DNA of 64,000 nucleotides from NCBI RefSeq assembly GCF_000350225.1, contig NW_005179081.1:1-64000 (forward strand), in the 5' to 3' direction. Below, in pieces: positions 10,328 through 18,844 of the stretch. Numbering within the stretch: position 1 is the stretch's first letter; each line of letters starts with the position of its first letter. The notes beneath the pieces are model-generated. The model saw nothing but the letters and a program-made list of their open reading frames with translations, was not told where the DNA came from and ran no database searches. The stretch comes from Chondrus crispus. Taxonomy: Eukaryota > Rhodophyta > Florideophyceae > Gigartinales > Gigartinaceae. The position numbers were made by a program, and so were the translations under genes.

Positions 10328-11130
10328 TCAAGTTAAGAGTGAAGGCACAACAGGTCCCGCAGAATTATAGAAAACCAACTGTCAAAGATGAAACTAAAAC
10401 GCGAGAGTTCCGGTACACGAGGGTGAAGTATATATTTGTATTAGCTGACAAAAGCCAATACGGGAACTTGTACGAGCGGATCACTTATCGTTCATTTAGT
10501 GCAATGAACCTGACCAGAAACTGTGGCCAGTTGGTCTACTGTGCGATGAAAGTATCGCCCACGTAGCACAGTCAGCGAAACTTGGGTTAGATATCTGAGA
10601 GAAAGATGCCGGGAAACCGAGTGGGAGCGAGGAGGACAACGCTCTCTCCAAAGTGACGCCAGGGGCCGAAGGGCTACGCCTTGAGGCAAGACTCGGTCGA
10701 GGTGAGAAGCGATCAAATAGATTTCAAGCGACGGTGGAGCGGACACGACTGGCGCGGAAACGGAGGCTTCTCACCAGCCGACCATGAAAAGTAAGGATAG
10801 CACAGCTGTCCTGGATTTCATTTTTGAAACTCCTGTGATGGCGCTGTGGCAACAGGGGAAACTCACCACAGAAGAGTAGCCATGGCCACATAAAATCACC
10901 TAAAAATTCAGAATAATGAATTTTTAGTCCCGGTCCAAAGTCAATGCCCATATTATATACATAGACTTTGGGCCGGGCAAAGGTCCGTATTTATATCTGT
11001 AACGGGTGCTGGGTACCCCTCAGATGTGTACCTATTGCCGTTTGATTCACACCGGGCCATTTCGGACCACTGGGACTGCTGTTGCGCCTCGAACCGCTAC
11101 GAGCTACAGTACAGTCGACCCTAGGCATTA
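10328..11130. promoter_or_regulatory. Region upstream of the PP2A subunit gene, with two small hairpins
   Basis: About 800 bp. No supported gene; a few short frames lack features. Two inverted repeats stand out: AAAAATTCA (10902-10910) with TGAATTTTT (10917-10925), and a 14-nt arm at 10929-10942 pairing with 10964-10977 with one mismatch. They could be remnants of a fold-back element or regulatory structure. The proximal part must contain the promoter of the PP2A gene. Confidence 0.4.
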
Positions 11131-12014
11131 GTGCCGCCCGGTGTAAAGACTAATAATACGGCACTAATTCGGAGCGGCACAATCAGATGGCAGAACCACT
11201 ACCCGGCCAGAACTCTGTTGTTGGAGTCTGCTGTTGTTGCCTTTGACCCTGTCTCTCATGCCTAGCTTCTAGAAAAGCTCGTTTTGCGGACCTCAAGTGC
11301 GATAAGGCATTGCTCACATCGCACTCCACACCCAGACTCTTCAAAGACCCAAACAACCTTGCTAGTAGCACTACAGCACTCGGTACGGCCCGCCTCTCCG
11401 TAATTTCACACTCGCCTTCTGCCACACAATCATCCATCATAGCATCACTGGCAGACTGATTCTGTAGCTCTCCACTATAATGTTGAATCGCAAGCATCAC
11501 TAATAGAAGCTTCTGCCACAAGCTCATTAGTCTCGATCTCAATTCATTCCTCCACATCTTTCCTGCAGAATTCTGCAGTTTCTGCAAGGCCGTCTTCTGG
11601 CGCCAGGCTCAATCAAGTGAGCTTCAAGAGTGGGGTAATGAGCAGGGTGAAAAGTTTTTGTTCCGAGCGTTGTAGCGGTGTTGGTCACAATTTGTTGGAG
11701 TGAAGGAAGAGAGCGTTTTATGTTTCGGATGGTTCGCTCTGAAATTTTGAACTGACGCATAACTGTGGAATTCGCATTCCTGACCTGCAGCAGATGCCCA
11801 ACCTCGATTACCTGTGCAATCGAAAGGCGCGTACGCTTCGCTTTGGCGATCTTTTCAGGAATCATGTTACGGTCTTTGAGTGAGGTGCCAGCACCAAGTG
11901 AGCTGAGGCGCATGAGGAGTGGGCGATGACGACGTCGTGCATGACACGTGGCAGAACCTGTGTCTGCCGGTTTTGGCAGCACTAATTCGAGGGTGGCAAT
12001 AATAAAAGCGGCAC
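11131..12014 (-). mobile_element. Internally deleted Tigger/pogo-like DNA transposon, TA target duplication (884 bp)
   Basis: Flanked by TA (11129-11130 and 12015-12016), with inverted ends GTGCCGC at the left and GCGGCAC at the right. Further related words (GCACTAATTCG and its inverse) lie inside each end. On the minus strand the first frame (11982-11539) carries a psq/CENP-B-like helix-turn-helix around KRTRLSIAQVIEVGHLLQV and FKISERTIRNIKRSL, then KTFHPAHYPTLEAHLIE, as in the N-terminal half of Tigger transposases. The second frame (11587-11183) resembles the C-terminal tail: LFGSLKSLGVECDVSNALSHLRSAKRAFLEA. The whole DDE catalytic domain is missing between them, so this is a deletion derivative that could only move with help in trans. 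Assignment rests on motif recognition plus the termini. Confidence 0.65.
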
Positions 12015-12031
12015 TATTGCGCGTCCCCCCG

Positions 12032-12064
<33 letters not shown>
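12032..12064. repeat. Poly-C tract (33 C)
   Basis: Uninterrupted run of 33 C, preceded by six more C and one G, just beyond the TA duplication of the Tigger-like element. Mononucleotide runs of this length are prone to slippage and assembly error. Confidence 0.9.
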
Positions 12065-12445
12065 TGTACACGTACTGTGCAATATGACGGACACGTGTTA
12101 CAAATCCAGTTGGCCAGAAAAAAATGTTGTCGAAATATTTCCTCTTTCGGGTGCCTTGAGCTGCCGTGACACGCATGATGCTGCGCCGTGACCGCATTCT
12201 GGAGAGCGCGGGAAATTACATATTACGCCATATGACGTGAAAAGCGAAAACATCTCTAAATATTGTTAAGTTTCATAGCGAAGATAGATGGTCGTTTACG
12301 GTTGGACCTCCCGCGCACCCGAGATATCAGCGGTAGCGAGAGTACTCTTGACTATCTATCGAAAAGTAAACAAAGAAAGAACAATATCAGAGAATAGACA
12401 TGTGAGGGAAGCCCAGGGAAGGGCGTCCTGACGGGGACGGGTGCG
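12065..12445. other. Spacer between the Tigger-like element and the YR retroelement
   Basis: About 380 bp without a supported gene. No clear motif beyond an ATATTACGCCATATGACG stretch near 12220. Confidence 0.4.
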
Positions 12446-12598
12446 CAAAAGAGAAATAGACATAGCCAAGAAGTCACGAGACTCTCACCCGGCCGTCGGC
12501 GATATGTAGGACAGTGCACGCTCGGTCGAATGCCAGGTGTCGGCATATCACTCGCTACTCCCTGGACAGCTTCACCCGCATACAAAAGTGTATACAGA
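12446..12598. repeat. Terminal direct repeat of the YR retroelement (left copy)
   Basis: Near-identical, same-orientation copy of 16658-16810. It begins CAAAAGAGAAATAGACATAG and ends at GTGTATACAGAG. A diverged relative flanks the second YR remnant near 56398-56575. Confidence 0.85.
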
Positions 12599-12651
12599 GG
12601 CGAAGCGCAAAGCGGAGCCGAGTGTGCGAGCGATGCGGAGACGGAGGCGTG

Positions 12652-13650
12652 CTAGACTGCTTGGCCTTGGGGCAGCATATGCGCAAAGATAGGGCGCGAC
12701 GCGGCGGTGACAGAAATATTACTATCAAAGTAGACCTGTAGCATCTCCATAGATGCCCAGGCCAAACGATTCATGATCCAAGCGTCTGTGAATCCGAGTC
12801 CTAAAAGCTCATTGTACGCCCCGATTTGCGCGCTGTGTGACGAATAAAAGAACCCATTTGGCGGAACAGCGCCAACACGCAGCAGCGACAATGACATGGC
12901 GTCCTTCAAATTCGTAGTCCCCAAGCGCGTTCCAGCTCGGAGGTTGAAGAAACCAGCATTGGCCGGTCGCTGTGTCTTCCACCTGAGCATCAACAGCCCG
13001 GGGGCATCCCATTCGGGATTGTGACGGTAGGAGAGTCGCACAGGGCGTTGATAAGACTTCGCTTTGCGATGCGTCAGGGCCACACCCACGCTAGCATCCG
13101 TGACATCAATGTCTTCTGCTGCCACGTGTGCCACGGAAACTGACCTGCATTGAAAAATAAATGCGAAAACGGCCATAGCGCAGGAGCCCACTTCCTCAAC
13201 GACTTCGGTGCCCAAGCCAAACTCTGCCACACGCATCGCGATTGCGGCCCTAATCCCGATTCGTTTTCGCGCTTCAGGTCGGTCGCGATCGGTCTTGTTC
13301 ATGTACGCAGTAACCATGGCAGACACTAGCAGGGAACGCGTCGGAGAGGGTAGCCCTTGAGTCTCATGGAAACGGGAGACAGCGCTGATATAATTGCGAA
13401 CCGAGCTTGGACCTACCCTACCCTCCAGGTACATGTAACCCAGGAAAGCGAGCACGTCCCCTTCGTTTGCAGGCAGCGGATCTCGACCATCTTGATCACA
13501 GAACACCAACCACTTCTTAATCTGACTGCTCCTGTTTGCCCACGTCTGCGCCTTCCACCCATGCGACACCAGCAGCTTCGCCGCCACCTTTGCGCCCCCC
13601 GTCTCTCCTTCCATCCCCGTCCTTGCCAGCACCGCATCCCGGATCTCCGC
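12652..13650 (-). CDS. Tyrosine recombinase domain of the YR retroelement
   Basis: Part of the fossil YR retroelement. It resembles phage-type integrases: an N-terminal helical core-binding part (NRSSQIKKWLVFCDQDGRD; FLGYMYLEGRVGPSSVRNYI), then a catalytic domain with an Arg near CRSVSVAHV, an HxxR-like region in SSHSAQIGAYNEL and a C-terminal Tyr in VYFDSNI. A second, diverged copy lies at about 56650-57605. Function: cuts and rejoins DNA to integrate a circular DNA copy without making a target duplication. Confidence 0.75.
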   Translation of the reverse strand, partial: AEIRDAVLARTGMEGETGGAKVAAKLLVSHGWKAQTWANRSSQIKKWLVFCDQDGRDPLPANEGDVLAFLGYMYLEGRVGPSSVRNYISAVSRFHETQGLPSPTRSLLVSAMVTAYMNKTDRDRPEARKRIGIRAAIAMRVAEFGLGTEVVEEVGSCAMAVFAFIFQCRSVSVAHVAAEDIDVTDASVGVALTHRKAKSYQRPVRLSYRHNPEWDAPGLLMLRWKTQRPANAGFFNLRAGTRLGTTNLKDAMSLSLLRVGAVPPNGFFYSSHSAQIGAYNELLGLGFTDAWIMNRLAWASMEMLQVYFDSNISVTAASRPIFAHMLPQGQAV

Positions 13651-13664
13651 CGTCCACAGCTGCG

Positions 13665-15791
13665 CTACCCTATCCTTGCCAACACTAATTCCCATGCGGC
13701 GTTCACAGGGCGCGAGCTTTGAAGCAACGGGGGGCCGTGGTCGGAAGGGCGAAGCACGATGAGCTCCTCTGCCAGCCCGCGCAAGCGCGCGTACCATGCT
13801 TGCGCTTGCCAGTGTGGGGCTATCAGCACCCCCTTTCCGCCCTCGGCCTGAATCTTCCTCACCACGAGAGGAAGGAAGTCGAATGGCGGATTCCAAAGAC
13901 GCGCAAGGCCACCCCCCCAATACTCCCCCATCTGCGTCAGAACGTACTTCTTCCTGGGCACCAGCGTTTCCCCAACCGGGCGATCCTTGAAGACGACCTC
14001 CAAGAGGTATTCGTGCTGTATTGACCGCAACAAGCGGTCCGTAGCTCGTGCGTCTCCCGGGTCCCACGTTCGGGAAAGGGCGTCTGCGTAGCGATTCACG
14101 GCCGAGGGCAACCAGCGCGCCTCTATTGTCACCCCCAGCACCACGAGCATCTTCTGCAGCCGACGAAGCTCGACCATCATCGGCTTTGAAGCCGAGACCA
14201 TGGCGTTCAGCACGTAGACGACTGCTTGGTTGTCCTCGTGTAGCAGCAGCCGCCTCACGCTCGGCTGGGAGACGTAGTCGACGAAGTGCCTCTGCAATAG
14301 AAGCCTCGCTGCCCTTAACTCCCTCAGCGTTATACTTGTCGCCCGATCCTCGGCCGTCCAGAAACCGCGACCCTCCCACAAACCCGGTGACCCAGCCTCC
14401 TCGTCGTCGCCTAAGGTCCCCATATCCCACGTCGGCGGCATCGCTGTGCATCGTTGCATGAGGGTCCAGCCTGTGGAGATCCCTGCCTTCTCCACGCGCC
14501 AATGAACGCCAATGTCGCAGGGTGCGCAGCGACTGCCGACAGAGGCGAACGCGACCCCGGCAACGTCTCTTCCTCTTCTCCCCGACCAGAGCGCCGTCCA
14601 TGGTGTCCGAAACCCTTTCGGCGGCTCCGCCTCCGGCCCCTCGCTGGGGNNNNNNNNNNNNNNNNNNNNNNNNNNNNNNNNNNNNNNNNNNNNNNNNNNN
14701 NNNNNNNNNNNNNNNNNNNNNNNNNNNNNNNNNNNNNNNNNNNNNNNNNAGAGACCCCAGACCCCCGGCTCCGCTCTGCGTGGGGGGCTCGCTTCGCTCG
14801 CAACAACACCCCCCTTCGTACTTGGCCCTCGCTCCTCCCGCTCCGCCAACGCCATGTCGAAGTAAAGCGAGCGGGTGTAGAAGCGCGCGAGCGGCAATGA
14901 CAGCGTAAGGGAGACCGCGACGCCACAGAAGTGCCGCAGCCTTTCCAACGACACCCAACGGCGGTTTCGTTGAGCGAGTAGCAGTAGCTCCTGTGCCAAT
15001 CTTAGAATCTTCAAGCCCCTCGCCTCCGAAATGTAAACCTTCATAGCCACAGTGTCCACATGCACGCCCAAATGGTCTAAACGCTGCGCTCCTTCCCAAC
15101 AACCTTTCGACGGGTGCCGCACTATGCCCAGCCGCGCAAATAGTGCGTCCAGACGGCGCCGAGCAAGCGCACAGTCCTTCTTCGTAGCGGGCCGCCTTGC
15201 GGGCGAGGGCGAGAGCAGGAAGTCGTCGATATACGGGAGCACTCGGTAGCGGTACCTCTCCCGCAAATGCCGCACGAGCGGCCGAAGCATCTTTGTAAAC
15301 CACAGCACCGACCTTCCCCATCCGAACGGTAGGGCAACACACCGGTAGAGCGAGCCATCGTAGGAGAAAATAAACATATCGCGCATGGATGGATGCAAGT
15401 AGAAGTGGCGATATCCACTCTTCACATCCCACGACATCATCATGTCCTCCTTATGTAATTCCATCGCGAAGGCCGTTGCAGTCTCCATCTTTACACTGCC
15501 CCGGGGCCAGTGCTTTCTCTGTTGTGAAAAATTGACGACAAAGCGTCCCTTCCTCTCTGCTCTCTCGCCCTGCAAAACGGTAAATGCGGACGATACCATC
15601 TTCCCCTCTTCCACGCATCTCTCCACATAATCCGGATCCAGCCGCTCGTAAATCCCGCTCCGGCAACCAGCCTCCAAGTCTTCTTTCCCGAACCTCCTGT
15701 CTTCCTCTGATTGGGGGATATCGGGCAGCACCACACCCTCTGTAAATGGCACAGCAGGAGGGTCCAGGATCCCATACCGAATGGCACGCAA
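13665..15791 (-). CDS. Reverse transcriptase-RNase H of the YR retroelement
   Basis: Part of the fossil YR retroelement and interrupted by an assembly gap (14650-14749). RT palm motifs are visible: RFVVNFSQQRKHW, MSWDVKSGYRHFYLHP, CVALPFGWGRSVLWFT and PYIDDFLLSP. After the gap, RNase H-like sequence appears (TLRELRAARLLLQRHF; LLLHEDNQAVVYVL). The nearest named families I recognise are DIRS-like RTs. The domain converts the element's RNA into DNA. Confidence 0.78.
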   Translation of the reverse strand: MRAIRYGILDPPAVPFTEGVVLPDIPQSEEDRRFGKEDLEAGCRSGIYERLDPDYVERCVEEGKMVSSAFTVLQGERAERKGRFVVNFSQQRKHWPRGSVKMETATAFAMELHKEDMMMSWDVKSGYRHFYLHPSMRDMFIFSYDGSLYRCVALPFGWGRSVLWFTKMLRPLVRHLRERYRYRVLPYIDDFLLSPSPARRPATKKDCALARRRLDALFARLGIVRHPSKGCWEGAQRLDHLGVHVDTVAMKVYISEARGLKILRLAQELLLLAQRNRRWVSLERLRHFCGVAVSLTLSLPLARFYTRSLYFDMALAEREERGPSTKGGVVASEASPPRRAEPGVWGLXXXXXXXXXXXXXXXXXXXXXXXXXXXXXXXXXXPSEGPEAEPPKGFRTPWTALWSGRRGRDVAGVAFASVGSRCAPCDIGVHWRVEKAGISTGWTLMQRCTAMPPTWDMGTLGDDEEAGSPGLWEGRGFWTAEDRATSITLRELRAARLLLQRHFVDYVSQPSVRRLLLHEDNQAVVYVLNAMVSASKPMMVELRRLQKMLVVLGVTIEARWLPSAVNRYADALSRTWDPGDARATDRLLRSIQHEYLLEVVFKDRPVGETLVPRKKYVLTQMGEYWGGGLARLWNPPFDFLPLVVRKIQAEGGKGVLIAPHWQAQAWYARLRGLAEELIVLRPSDHGPPLLQSSRPVNAAWELVLARIG
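14650..14749. other. Assembly gap (100 N)
   Basis: Exactly 100 N, probably a placeholder of arbitrary length inside the RT-RNase H region of the YR element. Confidence 0.98.
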
Positions 15792-15907
15792 CAGATACGC
15801 GCTGGCATCCAGCTCCGTACGCCATGCCTCCGCGCGCAGTGCTACCCCTCTCCAAAGTGGGAGTCACCCGACTCCCACTTTGTCCTTTCTGCCAAAAGGC
15901 GGGCCCG

Positions 15908-16627
15908 TCACTCTTCCGTGGCAGCCCCTGGGGAGCTGCCATTCTTGCTTGAGGCACGTTGGAGCCTGGCCTTAGCCAACATTTTTGCGGCCTCGGTTTC
16001 CATCTTGGACGTGAGTGCAGCCCGGGCCGAACGGTAGGACTCTGAGAATACAGCGTCATGCCCTTGCTCGACAAGGAAGGACATCTGTCTCGCGATCTCA
16101 ACTCCTTGCTCCGTAATGTCCCGAAAGTATTGCGCCCGCATAGATAAAACCTCCAGCGTCGCCTTCATAGCATCCTCGGCGAGCACGAGTCTTCTTGTCA
16201 TATCTTCGATAGTCCCACCATGCGTCTTCGCGACGTCGAGGGCTGTAAGCCCCAACTCCGTCCAGACGCCAGCAGCATTCAAATACTCTCACTCCTTGGC
16301 CGATCGCCGGTCCCGGGAGCGGAGCTCGTTGAGGAAGGCATCTTGAGGGGGCTTGAAGTAGCCCATATGCGTTATGGGTACATGTGGGCCCCGATCGAAG
16401 ATGCCGCCCTCACCAACCAGTCGGGCAGAATTCAGTTCAGTGACAGCAGTCGCGTAGTCGCGGCGCTCGGGCTTTGCGATCGCCCAGGCTGCACGCGCCA
16501 CTGCTTCAGCGTCGTTCGCAGCGGTTGGCGCGCGTGTGCCAACCGGCGCGGAGGCCGCCGTGCCGTCTATGTCGTTGTCAGTCATGCTACCCGGAGCCCT
16601 CTGAGTGGACTCTACTAGACCTGTCAC
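15908..16627 (-). CDS. Gag-like region of the YR retroelement
   Basis: Two overlapping minus-strand frames (16627-16289 and 16282-15908) upstream of the RT. The sequence is Ala and Arg rich and helical (for example KAERRD-type charged stretches and EDAMKATLEVLSMRAQ). No zinc knuckle is seen. The gag-like call is positional: it is the first coding region after the right-hand repeat. Part of a fossil element. Confidence 0.45.
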
Positions 16628-16657
16628 CGCCTCGCATCGAGGGGAATTTCTCTTTCA

Positions 16658-16810
16658 CAAAAGAGAAATAGACATAGCCGAGAAGTCACGAGACTCTCAC
16701 CCGGCCGTCGGCGATATGTAGGACAGTGCGCGCTCGGTCGAATGCCAGGTGTCGGCATGTCACTCGCTACTCCTTGGACAGCTTCACCCGCATACACAAG
16801 TGTATACAGA
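16658..16810. repeat. Terminal direct repeat of the YR retroelement (right copy)
   Basis: Same-orientation match of 12446-12598 over 153 bp with only a few differences. It marks the 5' end of the minus-strand YR element. Confidence 0.85.
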
Positions 16811-16855
16811 CGCGAGCATAGTGCTCCATTCTTCGAAGATATTCGAAGACCTAAT

Positions 16856-17228
16856 GTCTACCGGACCATTGTCCTCATCTGAGGACATTTCTCCTCATAT
16901 GAGTACAGTATTCGACCCATTTTATTCATGACTTCCGCTTCCCCGACAAGCAAGAAAATGATACGCCCGCCACCGAACTTGAATTCTGATTTGGGACCAG
17001 AAAGAACTTTGTGAGAATTGCATGTTCTCGGTGGTCGTTTTTAGATATGTCTCGAAAAGAAGCTTTTTAAACAACCCTAAAACCACATGTAAGATAACTT
17101 CGAAACCAAAAAACCCCAGTTCAAAAAGGCAACTTGGTATTCAATCTGCATTATATTGTTAAGCTTTACTTCATATTTTTGCAAAAAAGAGCTCTCCTCA
17201 TTGGAGGCCAAGCCCCGGTCGAATAGAC
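16856..17228. mobile_element. MITE, same family as 4019-4227 and related to 3507-4011 (373 bp)
   Basis: Inverted ends GTCTACCGGACC and GGTCGAATAGAC are imperfect. Subterminal palindromic words GTCCTCATCTGAGGAC and CTCCTCATATGAG lie at the left, and a CTCCTCATTGGAG relative at the right. The interior contains ACTTCGAAACCAAAA and an A-rich block shared with 3507-4011. Non-coding. It ends 10 bp from the chromovirus target duplication, so the chromovirus inserted beside it or the reverse. Confidence 0.65.
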
Positions 17229-17242
17229 AAGAAAAGGGTAAC

Positions 17243-17503
17243 TGTAATAAAGTTGCTCCAACTAACAACTTTACTTCCGACAATAAAACAACACACACGA
17301 TTCTACGCTCGTACCTTATCCCATTTCGAGGTTCACCTCTATCTTATACTGTTCACAGCCTCTCGAGACATGTGAACCTTGACACGAAACTGAATACAAA
17401 AATATGCCGCGGCGACCGTTCCTGTATTTGTATTCAAAGTCCATCACGAGACACCCGTAAGCGGGCGGTATCTTCCGAGAGTGGGGGCACCCACGATCTT
17501 TCA
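17243..17503 (-). repeat. 3' LTR of the chromovirus (261 bp)
   Basis: Pairs with 23024-23284; both are 261 bp with TG..CA ends. A purine-rich stretch (AAAAAGTGGGCGAG on the minus strand) lies just inside as the polypurine tract. Confidence 0.88.
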
Positions 17504-18788
17504 CTCGCCCACTTTTTGAATTCGACGACCGCGTCAATTTTTTCCTAGCCCTTTCATATTCATTGACCAGGTCCATGTAATTTCTAAGATCTTGCTTCGG
17601 CATCCAAATGGCTTCACTCTCCTCATCACCATAAAATCGAACTAAGTACCAAATTGCATTATCTTCCTTCTTCTTATCCATAATTTCCTGCACTTCCTCT
17701 TGTACAGTACCGTCTCCATCGATGATTACTTCCATGTTATTTTGTCCCTCTTGCTGTTGGTACTTCTTTAGCTTGGAAACATGGAAAACGTTATGGGCAC
17801 GTTTTAAGGATGGGGGAAGTTCGATTCGGTACGTCACTGGCCCTTTAACCTCCAGAACTGACAGTGGTCCTAAGTACTTAGGTCGCCACTTTTCGGGTAG
17901 TCCTTATTTACTGAATGTGGTATAGGTGCCTGTCTTCAGCATGACTAGATCACCCACCTCAAACTGAACATCTCTTCTCTTCTTGTCAGCATAATGCTTC
18001 TCGTCTGCCCGTGCGTGGGCGATGTTGTCCCGAGCTATTGTTGTGAACGCTTTGCGCCGTTCAACATTCTGAATTGCAGCTTCATACTGTGCTCCGACAG
18101 GCCGTCGAGACCTTGTAAATGGGGTTCCCGGTACCCGACCAACATCGATTTCGAAGGGGGCTAACTCTGTAGTCTTGTGCTTAGCACAATTGTATTCATA
18201 CTCCAAACAACTGAGCACTGTGTCCCAATCCTGTGGTGCCTTCTGAATGAACCCTCTTATCATGTTTGAAAGTGTCCTTATCATGTCCTCTGATTGACCA
18301 TCAGTTTGGGGGTGGTCACGCGTTGACATGTTGAGGCTTACGTTTGTGAGCTCGGCCAGAGACTTCCAATACTTAGAATTAAACTTAGGGTCTCTGTCTG
18401 AAATGATACATAGTGGAACTCCATGCTTAGAAAACATATGATCCTGAAATAGCTGGTATACTGTAGTGGCCTTAACGTTTTCATTAGTGGGGATGAATAT
18501 TGCGAGTTTTGACAACCTGTCAACAATAACAAGTACTGTATCATTCCCTGGCCTGCTCTTCGAGAACTTAGTAACAAAGTCCGTCGTGACCTGCTGCCAA
18601 CATTTGTCCGGCACAACTAGAGGTTGTAAGTGTCCTGGTACGTTCATATTTGGTGTCTTATTTCTCTGACAAACTTGGCACGTCGATACGTAAGTCTCTA
18701 TGCTTCGATACATATGAGGCCAATAGGCGTACACTGCCACCGATTTGAAGACCTTTTCCTTTCCAAGATGGGCTTGTCCGTGAAAGTA

Positions 18789-18844
18789 CTCCTTAAGGGA
18801 GGATATCATTGAATACGTATTCAATGATATCCTCCCTTAAGGAG
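18789..18844. repeat. Perfect 56-bp palindrome
   Basis: Two 28-bp arms meet without a spacer at 18816/18817. The centre reads GAATACGTATTC and the outer ends are CTCCTTAAGG and CCTTAAGGAG. It lies in the integrase part of the chromovirus fossil. Spacer-free perfect palindromes of this size are unusual. They can arise by template switching, by fold-back synthesis or as an assembly artefact. Confidence 0.9.

Larger units (their letters stand above)
12446..16810 (-). mobile_element. Tyrosine-recombinase retrotransposon (DIRS/PAT/Ngaro-type)
   Basis: A retroelement that integrates with a tyrosine recombinase instead of a DDE integrase. On the minus strand the order is: a gag-like region (about 16627-15908), reverse transcriptase with RNase H (about 15791-13700) and tyrosine recombinase (about 13650-12652). 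It is bounded by 153-bp direct repeats at 12446-12598 and 16658-16810. RT marks include SWDVKSGYRH and YIDDFLL; the RNase H region includes LHEDNQAVVYVLNAM. The recombinase has SSHSAQIGAYNEL with a final Tyr in VYFDSNI. Terminal direct rather than inverted repeats fit PAT or Ngaro better than DIRS-1. A 100-base gap lies in the RT-RNase H part. No methyltransferase is visible. The two repeats differ at only a handful of sites by eye, so it is fairly young. Treated as a fossil; whether it is whole cannot be judged because of the gap. Confidence 0.8.

Noticed and set aside
12652-15432. A 926-codon frame spanning the assembly gap, read as one protein
   Set aside because: Its N-terminal two thirds lie out of frame with the RT-RNase H coding and include N codons; only the recombinase part is real.
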